Assembly (NCBI GenBank): GCA_025449115.1
Contig: JAHLKC010000121.1
Location: 1-64,000 of the forward strand
Source: Chytridium lagenaria
Taxonomy: Eukaryota > Chytridiomycota > Chytridiomycetes > Chytridiales > Chytridiaceae
DNA: 64,000 nt
Direction of reading: 5' to 3'
Shown: positions 1 to 11,829 of the stretch, one piece after another
How positions within the stretch are numbered: position 1 is the first letter of the stretch
How the letters are laid out: every line of letters starts with the position of its first letter
Position numbers and translations under genes: made by a program
The notes under the pieces: model-generated
What the model was told of the DNA's origin: nothing
What the model saw: only the letters and a program-made list of their open reading frames with translations
Databases searched by the model: none

Positions 1-13
1 TCTATATATTAAA

Positions 14-3000
14 CTAGTCAAGTTCATCAAACTCATCCATATTGTCAAGTTTGGAGTCAGGGTTAGTGACTAAACGGTCTGTGTCCCCGTCCGTTGTAGT
101 ATCCACTGGAAGCGCGTTCACCTTCACTTTCTTTGCAGCCTTAGAAACAATAACACTGTTACAGATTAATAAAGTGTGGATAGTACTAACCATATCCGAC
201 GTAGCCTGGTTATCACACGTTTCAATGGGATAGAGCTAAGTATATTTCTACACCCATCTTTGCCGTTATGATCCTTTTAGCAAATTGAATTAGAGTAGTA
301 TAATAAATATTCACCTCTACAAACGTGGTCGTGTTAGAAATATCTTGTAAATTTGGTGTCGGCGCTCCAGCTTCTCCAACCATCGGCGTAAGGGTTGACG
401 TCATCTTGCCTCGGTTTGATCGCCGCGTATCTGCACCACTTGCCGAGGCTTTTGGTCTTCCGCGTACTTTCTTAGCTGGGATTGGTGTTGCATCAGTCCA
501 ACTGTTTGTATCCCCAGCCGCCGAAGCCTTGGATTTTCTTCCGCGTGTTTTTTTTGGTCAGCGGGACCTCTGTCTCAATTCCAAGAGGTGCGATGGAGGA
601 CATGTTGGTGGTTTGGAGCGGTTGTATTAAAGCCAGTGAAATGGCTGCCAAAGGTTCCACTGATAACATTGCTGACTGCGGCTGTACTTGAATCGGTGAA
701 ATCGTATCAACCGTTGCAGCAGGTGACGCAGTGTTGATGCTAGTAACAGGGTAAGCATTTCCAGTGTCCGAATTACTTGGATTAACAGGTCTTGTCTCAG
801 AAGATATATGGTTTGCCGCAGAAGGTTGTGCTCCTCTTGATTCAAACAGATCCCGCGTGGACTACTCTGCGTAAGCCATGATCATATTCGTTATTTTGCA
901 TTTGTCGATGATCTATGCAAATGTAAGATTTATATAGATGGGTTAAGAAAAAAATAAAATAAACTCATGCTCACCGTATGACTCCGGCAAACGATCTGGA
1001 AGATTAAAACGCCTTTGAGTTCTCAGCATATCCTCCGGTGTACCGTACAACTCTTCCGACGGAAGATAATCTTTCATCACAGCATAGAAATCCGTTGCAC
1101 CCATGCCCTTCCGATGACAATAATGTGAGTGAATTGCTTTTGAGATAAAGGAGGCTGATAGGCATACTGAGTCGTTGACGTCAGGGTTCCAAAGACAATA
1201 ACTTAGAATGACCGCCATGAGTTTATCTTTCCTGGTGACAGCATCAACATCGTACAATGGGTAATCAAGCTTTTGCCTCAAATAATCTTCAATCTTAAGT
1301 ATTCTTAATGTCAAAAATAATGTACATCACTTACATCATCAATCTGTAAAGTGCAAGGTGTTTCCTGAGACGTAGTCTCCAACAAGAGTTCTGCAATTAT
1401 TTTGACAGCCGCAAAATAAGCCAATCGCGTGAAAGTGAAGTCGGTGTCGTCACATCGTTTTATCAGCCACTCAATAGCCTAAAAAAATACATGTTACAAG
1501 TTATCCTGACAAAATATATACCTGCTCTGGATTCCCCCCAGAATTGTTAACTTGGTCTTTAATTTCTGGTGGAGCTTCGGGCGTTGCGGCCAGAGTTTCC
1601 AGGTGGGCGATCACGTCCTCTCGAGGATGGGACATGTAGAATGCCCCAAGACGGAATGTGTAGATGACTGAATCTTGGATCCAACCTCTTTGTACGTTGT
1701 AGATTTAAAAAATCGTCGATTGGCTTCAGACCATAACGGCCTCAAAAACTTTCGGTGAGGAAAGTCAATTTGCTTGGTCTAATAAAAAAGCGTTAATGTC
1801 ATTCACTTATCCAACTATCTAACACCAAAATATTGCTTATAGACTTACAGAGTCCGGATTAGCATCAATCCAGTCAGAAAGAGTTACCATCTTGATTGCA
1901 AAGGCCTTCCCTTTAATTTGGGATATCCCATTGTTCGAAATTCGTTTCAGGTCGGCACTAATTTCACTTGACGTTTTCATCATAGCCTCTAAAAAGATCG
2001 TCGGGGTTGCTTCACACATAGAAGCAGAACTATTGTGTGCTGTACTCCAATCCAATGAAAACCAGCGAGGAGTTCGTTTTTCGGGAATACTTGATATGTC
2101 GTCGGTTGCTGACAGATTGTTGTTGGATCGAATACCTTTGGGCGGAGGCAGGAGGCTTTCACGCACCGATTTCCACTCTAAATCTTGATTAGAGCTTGAA
2201 GAAGGATAACAATGAATCTTACGCACTTTGTTGATTCTCTTCACTGATGTCATCCTGAATGACAATTGCCTTCTGGTCTTTGCATGAGCGTAATTATAAC
2301 ACCGATTAAATAACCATCGAACATTTTTAAAATCACGTCCATTTGAGCTATACGGTGGATTGTCGATGCTGACGGAAAGACCGTTGAACAGGCTTCGCTG
2401 AGAAAAAACGTTGCACATCAAATCGGATATCTTAGAGCGGTCCAATTGGCCATTCCCAGCATCAATCATATCCTGTAGCCTCGTTTGAAAGATGTTTTTC
2501 CAAACATCAGCCCAAGGATCCTTTGGCTCCGGATTCTCGCCGTTCTGTTTTGTTTGTCCAACTTTTATGTGATGCATCATCTTTTGGTAAGTAATTGCAA
2601 CGTTATTACTAATACCTTATGAAGAGTTTCAAACTTCATTCCTCCTTCTCCTGAATACTTTGAATCAATTTCGATCTGATGAATCATAAATTAGCACTCA
2701 AATTGTTATAGCTAGCGATAAACCTGGTGACGATGTCGTGACGCCCATGCTCCAAATCGGTCCTGCGCCTATCCCCGGAAGTAAAATTCGCACTTCGGAT
2801 GGTGTCCGTGAAGGTTGAGGCAATCTGCGAATGTATTCTGTTTCAAGCTTGCGTTAAAATATATAATAACCATGAAAAGATTAGAAAGAACTTAAGATTT
2901 AACTTACCCAAACTTGGGAGTCGGTGTTCGGAAAGGTGGTGTCAAGGACGCAACACTTTCTAGATTTGTTCCATTCATTCCCATCACTCCTGTCAGGACC

Positions 3001-3394
3001 TTGTACGTTTTGCAAAAGTCTTGCGTCTTTTTCAATAAATCTCTAAGTTCTGGCATTGCTTGATAGAAGGAGTTCAGATCCGACTGAGCTGACTCATACA
3101 TATTTGTAAGACTGAAAAGGTAAGTTGATATCCATTATCATCAAATGCAACGCCTCAAATTGGGAAATGGTGCTATAAAACACTTGGACTCACCGCGCTA
3201 AATCAGATTGCTGAATTGCGATGAGAGAATTCTTCTCGATACAGCTTTGCAATGTTTTCCATGGATGGCAGCATGACTACCTGTTCCAATAGAGTCCTCG
3301 CTGTAAGATGTTGCACCAGCTTGATATTGCGGATGTGTTTATCATCGTCGTCGCTGAGCCAGTCAAAGTTGTCGATGTCCGAATCCCGCTTCAT
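14..3394 (-). CDS. Transposon-associated AT-hook protein (unknown family)
   Basis: I do not recognise the family. A long minus-strand gene of about ten exons can be followed from an ATG at 3394 (MKRDSDIDNFDW, then an acidic run) to a TAG at 14-16. The longest exon (about 1837-2580) is basic and rich in Asn and Ser. The C-terminal part holds two AT-hook-like motifs near 430-560 (TRGRKSKAS and VRGRPKAS), which bind the minor groove of AT-rich DNA in other proteins, and it ends in an acidic tail (DNMDEFDELD). The start lies 100 bp from the start of a divergent transposase gene. I infer that this is the element's second gene, a DNA-binding accessory protein comparable in role to TnpA of CACTA elements. 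A host gene captured beside the element is the alternative. Exon joins are approximate, and a run of eight A/T near 549 disturbs one frame. Confidence 0.55.
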
Positions 3395-3494
3395 CTTGAG
3401 CAATGTCTCGACTCCAGTAAAGGGAAACAGAAATTGGTTGGTGTAACTTTACCGGCGTTGGTAAACAACACTTGACGAACTTTTGTTGTGAAAG
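3395..3494. promoter_or_regulatory. Shared divergent promoter of the transposon genes
   Basis: Exactly 100 bp separate the start codon of the minus-strand AT-hook gene (3394) from that of the plus-strand transposase (3495). Both genes must use this interval, or the first codons of each other, for their promoters. No clear TATA box is visible. Confidence 0.5.
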
Positions 3495-6400
3495 ATGAGT
3501 CGACCATTCCGTTGTCCTTTCTGTTGGGATCAGAATCGATCCTTTCCAAATATCAGCGAGCTTGTTCGGCATCTTTACACTAAACGAAATCACAATGGGG
3601 GTCTTCTTTTCCCTTTCGTGTGTGTTTTTCCCGATTGTAATGTGGTCCTTGATATAGGATCGTCAAGTGAGGTCATTGCGGCGCATTTAAAATCACAAAT
3701 TTTAATACGCAAAACCCCATCCAGGCTGAGTAAGTTAAGTTATATTAATATAATCATTAATATCCATATATTTTGTCTAGATATAACACGTTCGAGATCC
3801 CCGGAGGCGTCGGCAGACAGTGTATTGCTGGCGCGTACTTCTGATGATGGCGTTTGGGGCTCCAATGACAACACTCAGATTCAGGAAGGCCATATGAGCG
3901 TACCAAAATATGGATCTATCTGAGGTGGCTTCGGCATCTGGAACTGAGGGTCGCATGAAGCACCGATGTTTCTTCGCGAGCTTCCACTCCTAGTGTTGGG
4001 ACCAGTAATTACGACAGCATCTCTATAACCGCATCCGAAGCTAGCTTTGAAATTAGCACTCAATATGGTGAAGAAGGCACCTCTGTCGCTTATCAGCAGG
4101 ATCTGTCTGTAGATGAGGATCCTGGTACGTTGTTTTACAGCTCAATCGCATAATGTAATTAGTCTTTTTGTTTAGATGTATTGAAATAAATGATTTCTCT
4201 ATTCTGACCGAGGCTATACTTGAGGATTCTGTCACGATGAACGATTTGCAATTGTATGGCCTTGTGGTGAAGCATGGATTGACGCATCACGCCTACCTTG
4301 ATATGGTGAACTTCCATGGGCAACATTGAGACCGCCGAAAAGGTTGCAAACGTTGGTTGAGAAGATGAATCGGTTGGCCGTTAATTTTGTCTCAATACAG
4401 ACAAAGACGGTCGAACAACTGCCCTCAGTATTTCGGAAGAAGATACTTGCATTGGCTTCATACCAGTCCACAGAAGCCATTAGATGCTGGCTGGCGTCGC
4501 CGTTCCTTTTGGATCAGATTGTGGAAAGCAATATGGAGTACACAATTCCTTTATTGGCTCCCTGGAAGTCCTACAGAACGCGTATATACCCTTGAGCATC
4601 AAGACCTCCCTGATAACTTTGTGCATCGCCATCCCGGACAGTCAATTGCGTGGCTGAGATCTCTTCTCGCTCCGAAGCGCATTGGCGCCCAAGATACGAA
4701 TCGTATAAAAACCGACCGGAGTTTCAATGTTTATTTCTACATATTTACTTCTACAATGACGAGTTTGGGTGGATGGGGAGTGGAAAGCAAGCAAGGAAGC
4801 AAACAGTCTTCAATGATCACCGCCGCAGAAATCGAGAGAGCAACAAGGAGCAGTAACTTTCTCTCGGAGTTGTACCTATCTGTTTAGGAAGGTCGGAGCC
4901 TCTGTTGAGACTAGGTGGACAACACACTTAGCCTCTTCCGTGAGGATATTGAATCACTTTCGCGAGGAATCTGTTTTAGAATAGACGGGAAGTCATATAT
5001 GGTTTTCGGGTTATATGGGCTATAGTTGGGGACATACCTGCAAGGAAGGCGTTGGTTGGCTTGAACCCCAGTGTACAATTTGATAGGCCATGCCACTTGT
5101 GCCTTATTCGGTACGCCAAATGGGATAACTTTCACTTAAATCGGATCGAATTTCCTGAGACGGCACTTTAATTCCGAAACACGAGATCCTGATACGATTT
5201 TGCAGTTGTTCGCGCAAACAACAGAACCACTGGCGAGCCTGACGCTGTTTTAAAAGAAATGTTGGCGCAACAGGATATGCAAGCTTTTCGGAAGCATTGC
5301 ATTGGCCAGGATTAAATATTCCTCTGGGTGTGTTGACAGACTTAATGCACAAGAGTTTTTTGGGGGATGCATCACATTTTATTAAAGAAGTCGTCAGCAG
5401 CATATCAACTGGGCTCGTTCGCGAAGAGGTGTTTTGGACGGAGATGAGTACCTACTTTAAAAGCTACTGCAAGTCAAATAAGCTTTCAAGCGCATACAAA
5501 TTCCGTTCGTTAAAGCAGTGGAGAGGTTTAAAGGCTCATGGCATCAAGCGTTTCTGTGAAGTTTCACCGCATATCATTGCCAAAGCTCGTGATAAGTTTG
5601 CGCGAAACAGAGATCCACGAGGGCTCCCTTGGCGGGCCAACGCGCATCAACGCATGAACTTCTGGTGCACTTACGTTCGAATTGTGGCGACATTAAGCGA
5701 ACATGAGATCACAGAGTACAATCTTAAGGAGCTGGACTATAATTAATATTTTCCTTGATGGATTAGCTGCAAATTACCCAGGACAGATGAACCTCAACTC
5801 CCATCTCCTTATACACTGGTGTTACTTTATAAGGAACTACGGGTCTGCTAGAGACTATCAGTGCTTTGTGTACGAAGGAATGATTGGACGTTTGAAGCCC
5901 CTCTTTCTCAATTCAAACAACCGAAAAATATCTGTGTCGGTGTTGAAACACTTCATGGCGGCTTCAATGATTGAATTAACTGCTCAAATGCGAGGAGACG
6001 GAAAGAATATTCCCCTAAGGTAATATGTTTCCGATATATTCATTTCTCAACAATTGTATTCACATTAATCAGGAACAGCTTAAACAAGCGTGGATACGAG
6101 CTAGCTGACCTCGGTCGCCGAAACAACTTATTCATTGAGGATGCTATTGACAGCAGCACTTGGTTTTCTGTTGAAAATCAAGTTGTGTCCAATTACTTCG
6201 AGTACCGCTCCAACACGTATGCAATCATTACACCCACCGAAAGCCGACGAACTCACAGCATTATTTGTATAACTGAGTTCGTTTTGACTGATGAAGACGA
6301 GCTTTACGTTGTTTTTAAACGGCCTCGAGGGGAGAGACAAGAGCGACCAATCCCGCATTGCTTTCATCAGTACTTTTTCACGTTGGAGTTCAAAGATGAG

Positions 6401-6523
6401 ATATTTTTGGCAAAGGCCTCACGCTTAATGAAGCCTGTTAGATTCTTTGAATGGGGGGACGATTGGCGCGTGTGTGCTGACAGTTATTTTTATTTTTTTT
6501 TGATGGAATGCACAAATAAATAA
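3495..6523 (+). CDS. Tnp2-like DDE transposase (Plavaka/CACTA type)
   Basis: Encodes a cut-and-paste transposase. The N-terminus has a C2H2-like finger (Cys7, Cys10, His26, His33) and a second CxxxxC...H element. The family signature follows: a DGKSYMVFGLYGAIVGD block with a PARKALVGLNPS stretch and a CHLC knuckle near 4970-5110, then DLMHKSFLGDASHF near 5335-5375. The block SHLLIHWCYFIRNYGSARDY followed by CFVYEGMIGRLKPLF near 5800-5905 is the usual place of the third acidic residue. The C-terminal domain (about 6185-6520) ends at a stop at 6523. Introns are visible at about 3732-3780, 4124-4176 and 6021-6073. Stretches between 4180 and 4900 need several frame changes, so the copy is either decayed or carries indel errors. 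I did not find terminal inverted repeats; the left end probably lies outside the window. Confidence 0.7.
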
Positions 6524-7068
6524 GGTATATTTTTTATTCATAGATAACTATAAGTACATATATATATTATATATAGGGTCCGTACTCTCTTACGACGTAC
6601 TTAAATCGAAGGTGAGTTTTATGCGGAGAACAGCCTGATAAATATATATATAATATATATAATCATATATTATATTAATTATTTATTATTATAATTATTA
6701 TATTACAAGTCGAGGTCTCCTCGTCACGCCGTGACGAGGAGGAACGAGGTTGTCCAATAAGAATCAAGCATTTAATTTAACTGATGGTTTTTCCTTTATT
6801 CCCATAGTATTTCCCATGGTATTACTATGGTATCACCATGGGTAGATCAAGGTAAATTCGCTGTGTATATTATCTACTTTGAAGTATTAAGAATCGGAAA
6901 TGTTGCAAAAATCGCGTCGGTTTCAATACCTGTGTATTTTTTAATTTTATAAATCCTTACCGACCTCACGCGTCGACTCTGTAATTAATCAAAAATTCGA
7001 AAATAAAATTTGTCTTCTGCCGTCATCTTTATATGCGTGTGCTCTCCCTACAAACCTGCCGCAAAAGT
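6524..7068. other. AT-rich spacer between two transposon genes
   Basis: No gene seen. It contains AT-only runs (about 6640-6705), a strong palindrome at 6717-6741, and a shorter symmetric stretch around CCATGG at about 6810-6842. One of these may mark an element boundary, but I could not pair them with a partner on the far side of either transposon gene. Confidence 0.5.
6717..6741. repeat. Perfect 12 bp-arm palindrome (hairpin)
   Basis: Arms 6717-6728 and 6730-6741 are perfect reverse complements around a single central base (arm sequence CTCCTCGTCACG). It lies at the edge of an AT-only tract, 200 bp beyond the transposase stop codon. Confidence 0.85.
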
Positions 7069-8897
7069 TTAGTTTAAGGTGATGGGGATGTAATAATTCA
7101 ATTTTGCTTCATCAGATAGACTTATTGGTTTAAAACATTTTATTATTATGTTCATTATCGGGGGGTACATCTGATTACCAAGGAGAGTAAGTAGGTCGCT
7201 TTTGACTTCCTCATAATGGGCAGGCTCAAAAGTGTGATATTGCGTAATGTCAAAGTAAGTTTGCAAAGATGCCCATGCTTCCCTAATGGCTTCTTCTTGA
7301 GCTGACCGCTCCTGGATCCAGAGCACGGCTGCCTTTTGAGCATAGGCGGGCCAATTTGCTGAAGCGTCTTCTGCTGCAAGGTTGACCAGCCTGTCAACAT
7401 CTGTCCAGAAAATCCGTCGTTCCTGAAAGTGGTCGGCAGCGTTGTCCAGATCGGTTTGGTGTAAGACAAGGTCCTCCAGGTTGCGCCAGTATTCCAAGAT
7501 ATCGCTGTGGTGTTCTGGCAGCTCGAGTTCTTCCAAGACTTGCTTTACGGTGAGTTGGTTATGCCCAACGTCAAGCTCTACCATCACCTCATCATCAAGT
7601 CCTTTAACCATATCTTCCTCGTCATGCCCATCGTTGCTATCGTCATCCGGAAACTCAGCTTCAGCCCCTCCTCTTCAATGGAGCCAGTTCTGCTTCCCGT
7701 GCCGACAAAGTAAGCTCTTCAAGGGTTCGACGGTGTCGTTCGGGTGATCCTGAATTGTATTCTTTCAACAAACGCGTAAGTTTGGCAAGATGACGCTTCA
7801 ACTTGACCCGGAGCTTTGACGTCAAGGTCGTTCCTAAATATTAGTTATTACATTATATATCAATCAAACCTTGTCTGGCCTTCAGTAGTCGTCGTATGCT
7901 GACTATAGACCGTCCTTCAATTGTCAAAGCAAGTCGAAGCTGTTCTAATATTGGTCCCTCCCTTTTTTAGCCTCGTAGTTTCGAAAAAGCTTATCATGGT
8001 GCGTTCTGTTGATCTTGATTGTGTCGCAATACAACAGGTTCCTGACACATAAAACAGTAAGAATGCCCTTGTAACAGATGATGGCATAAATCCATAGTGC
8101 AGCAGAGTTATAGATGGGGGATGAGAGTTGCAGTAACGTACTGCAATTCTCTCGCATCTTCGACTACTCAGAAGATCTACCTCCATTCTGATAATGGATG
8201 GACTAGGGTCGCATCCACAATCCGCCGTGTTCTTGACGCCGTCGGGATGCCGCAGGTGAATGTCTTTGTCCATGTAGTGAGGAAGAAACTCCCTCACCAT
8301 ATCTATCCGCATCATTTCGAAGGCGACAAGTTTCCGACGAGCCTCTGCGTACAGCTGCCGTTTAACCGAGTTGTGCTGGCTTGATGGGACCGTTCTCATG
8401 GGTATGGAGTGAGAACCACCCCTAATCTGGCCACTAATCGCGACATCCTCCCAACCGACCCCATCAGTTAACATCTCTTGCGTGTAAGCTCGCAAGTTGC
8501 CGTCATTTTCCCGCAGAGCTTCACCCATATCAAGCTCCATTTCTAGCAACTGGATCTCTTCCTCTAGCCTCTGAGCCCTATCTTGATACGGCTCCTGCTC
8601 TGGGACACCTGCATCATCCCCCGCTACCCCTTCTCCTGCCGCACCAAGCCGGGAAGCCTTTTGGTCTCCATCAACCTCTATCTCTTCTAAGAGCATGGCC
8701 TCATTCACCGTTCTTGATCCTCTCGGACGGGTAGGACTCTTTTTACGATAGCCGAACTCAACCCGTTTGCGTTTGTAAACCATCTTGACAGGGTCACTTA
8801 TCACCGCGCCAAGACCTCGTCGAGCGCGCGCTGGTTGTGTTGTGATTCGCCGTAGATTCTTCTCCGTAGCCTTGCTGGGACTGCCATCCGTTCCCAT
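7069..8897 (-). pseudogene. KDZ transposase lacking its catalytic core
   Basis: The N-terminal part (from ATG 8897) is a basic leader and a coiled coil. It runs into ERIAVRYCNSHPPS and TLLHYGFMPSS near 8060-8145, which I recognise as the CxC domain of Kyakuja-Dileera-Zisupton transposases. The C-terminal part (7069-7611) carries the typical KDZ tail, with ILEYWRNLEDLVLHQT, FQERRIFWTDVDRLVNLAA, WPAYAQKAAVLW and PAHYEEVKSDL. Between them only about 150 codons remain (KLRVKLKRHLAKLTRLLKEYN and an acidic linker), where a full KDZ protein has several hundred residues with the catalytic acidic residues. A small intron at about 7836-7870 looks intact. This is most simply an internally deleted, non-autonomous copy. 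No flanking inverted repeats were identified. Confidence 0.7.
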
Positions 8898-11615
8898 TTC
8901 TTGTTTAATTTGACAATCCGATATATAACTTATATACAATAATAAATTAATACTCTATAATAAAAAATCATGAAAGCTCACCCCAAAATCCCAAAAATTC
9001 CTACGGAACAGCTTGCACTAAAAATCCGCAAATGTTGGCGGAAATCAGTTCAATACAATTTGGATTAAGAGGTATGTGAGCTGTAAATTTTACATTGGAT
9101 CAAAGCTTTCTGTGCTACCAAATGTAGTGATACTGGGTGACTATGACAAAGGGAAAGCACATATTTTCCTCATTTAATGCAAAACTCATTGTTTTATGTT
9201 GGGGTGACGTGACAAAACCAGTTCTTGACATTAAAAAAAGCACCTGCCATGTGGACTTTTAGTGAAGGGCCCCTATCTTGGAGTAGACCATTCTAAATTT
9301 ACTCTTTCCTCCAGGAAGGAGCACACAATTTACTGAAATAAGCGCCTATCATCCCATGGTGGATTTTAGACATACAAGGTTATTCAAGGGGTCTAAGTAT
9401 TGACCAACTGAATAGCACCCACCTGGAAGGATAACAGGTGTGCTAAGAAGATAGGATATTTTAGGCTGGATGGTGTAGTCATGGAACCCATGCTGCCTTT
9501 CCTTCTGGGACCCAAGACTGCCACCAGACCTCCCCTATATGGTACAGAAGATATCACCAGCCCATCCCTTCCCGTCGGTGTCACCTTGGCAACCCTTAGC
9601 ACTTGCCAGGAACCAATGAGGAAGCTACAAGTTGTGATCTTCTCTTGATCCATCCCTCCCTACCTTGCTTGGCCTTGGGGTAGGGGAGAAGAGTTAAGGA
9701 AAGCCTCCTTGCCTTCCTGCTATGGCACCTTTTGGAACGTGATGATCTTGTTGCGTCATGAACTGGCACAGGGTAACCTCACTCATCACCTGCCGGCAGC
9801 GTCAATCACCAGCTCAGGGATCATCAGAGGTGGAATGTAGCCAACCAAGCCTAAGCTAAAGGACACTGACAATGAGGAGGACCTTTGGGCTCCCATCGCA
9901 GCCTTCTGCTTCAAACAGCTGGATTGCGGCTTCACCAGGTGTCAGGGGGTAGAGGGGTGGACTGGCATTCAAGAAGGAGTGAAGGGAGATCACGGCGAGG
10001 CCACGTGTGTGAGATATAGGATGGGGAATCAACTCAATATCAACCACTTAATTCAACAGGTACAAGTTAAATCAAGAAATCTCTCATATTAAAGTAATAC
10101 GCAAAATACAATTAAATAATAGACACCATATGCACACACACATAAACGGCACATATGCGCGCCACCTCCTTCAATAAAAACCCTATAAACGTGGGGAAAA
10201 ACTATATATACATAACCCAGAGGGAAAAGAAGGGAGGATTCAATATGACGCGTAAAATATACGCGTCAACGCGGGATATAAGGAACTCAACGGACTTAGA
10301 CAAAATGTCCTTATGAGCCATAGGCCATGTGAATAATGTAATTCTTCACAAAGTCAGTATAAGAACAAGAATTTTGATAAAGGGCTGAGGATGGAGATGA
10401 AAGACAGGATGTAAATAGTAGCTTGATTTTGTGAAGGGAAATTGACTATAAAAAGGGGCAGGTTTTGTGTGGAAGGTCCTCAGAAGTTTTGGACTGAAGA
10501 ATAAAAAGACCTCTCATTTTAACTCTGCTGTCCCCAAATTACCTCCCAAGCCCTCAAGATCTCTTTCTTTCTACCACCCTGGAGGAAGTTGCCAGTAATA
10601 TTGGTTTGAACAGGAAACACCGCAGAAGTCGCTACCCCGCTATATCCCAAGTACCTTGCTGCTACAGACTTTGGCATCCTCTCCCAACCTCATTAAGAAC
10701 GTCCTCTTGGCACCCTCTTGGCTTGCTCCCAGGTTCAGAAACAAGACTCCCACAGGTAAAGACCCCTAGGTGTTGGAAAGATTGGTTTTTGTTGTATTTT
10801 GGTGAGTGTAGCTTGAGACCCTGTTATCTTTTAGTGGGCTCAGGTCACTTTTGGTGGTTTCGGTTATTGTTTTCTCTGAACTTTTTGGATATTGGGCCAG
10901 AGCAGTTCATAAAACCTATTTTAGATAAGCAATGAATCTTGTGGTTGCCTTTTATAAACACAAAGTCCTGCAAGTGCCCAGAGATTTAACAGAAACCTGC
11001 GGAGAAAAACATGAATGACGAAAGCTTTAGAGTGATGAGTCAAGATGACTTAAGTAAATTTTGGAATGAAGAGTGTGTATCATAACAATGTAGGGAGTTG
11101 CAGCAAGCTAGAAAATATCAAAACCTGCAGGGAGTGTGTATGGTGTGAGATTATTAGATGTTTTTACCAAGTGGCATACTTGCATTTCTTTAATAGACCA
11201 TATGCAATTATTATTATGAGCTTGTTCCTGTTTGCTGTTATTGCTCTTGGGCTTGTCATAGTTTTTTCATTTAGACACACAAGTGAGGCTACTAAAGGAA
11301 GGGTGGTCCCCTTGTAATGCCAACTTTTGACATTCAATTACATTTTTTAAAATGCCTGCTGTTGTTTTTTGATTCCCATTTATGGATCATTTTGTTATTG
11401 TTGAAATAGACTTATTCAAGACCTGGATTAAGCTCTTGGACATTTAGGCCAGCCCATGGTGGGCTGTATTATCCCCTGTGGTACTAGCGAGTGCTCTGGT
11501 TATCATGTGGCTGGAGAAGACTGCAATCTGAACAAAGACATCATCAAAGAAGATATGAGCCATGGGAATACGCCTCAAGTGCATGATTTCTTTAAAGATT
11601 TGGCCAGTATAGTTT
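8898..11615. other. Long non-coding, repeat-like stretch left of the copia element
   Basis: No supported gene in 2.7 kb: the open frames are short and match nothing I know. It holds a small palindrome at 10247-10267 (GACGCGTA, five bases, TACGCGTC) and a CA-rich patch near 10133-10145. Around 11080-11165 there is weak similarity to the imperfect repeats on the other side of the copia insertion (17350-17470), so both flanks look like parts of one old repeat. Confidence 0.5.
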
Positions 11616-11620
11616 AATAT
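11616..11620. repeat. Target-site duplication, left copy (AATAT)
   Basis: AATAT directly abuts the LTR end at 11621 and is repeated exactly after the other LTR at 17235-17239. A 5 bp duplication is standard for LTR-retrotransposon integration. Confidence 0.9.
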
Positions 11621-11829
11621 TGTTCAAATTCAATAAACAAGATGTATTAAAATCTCACACAAGGTCTCCTCCACATCGTCCATCATCCCTCCCATCATCC
11701 TCACCTGTTCAAATTCAATAAACAAGATGAGGATGTCTCGTATCACCTTCCCTCAATTTATCCCATGAATGTTTGTATCACCACCTTTCTCAACCACGCA
11801 CTCGCGCTTGGTGATTATGATCCCAAACA
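11621..11829 (-). repeat. 3' LTR (209 bp)
   Basis: Base-for-base identical to 17026-17234. A 24 bp stretch at its left end (11621-11644) is repeated inside the LTR at 11706-11729, 85 bp away, so the U5 terminus is duplicated internally. The pol frame runs 40 bp into this LTR and stops at 11790-11792. Confidence 0.95.

Noticed and set aside
9393..9653. Minus-strand frame of 86 codons
   Set aside because: No recognisable feature; the surrounding 2.7 kb shows no coding signal.
10606..10935. Open frame of 109 codons left of the copia element
   Set aside because: No motif or homologue recognised, no gene context, and it lies in repeat-like DNA. Probably chance.
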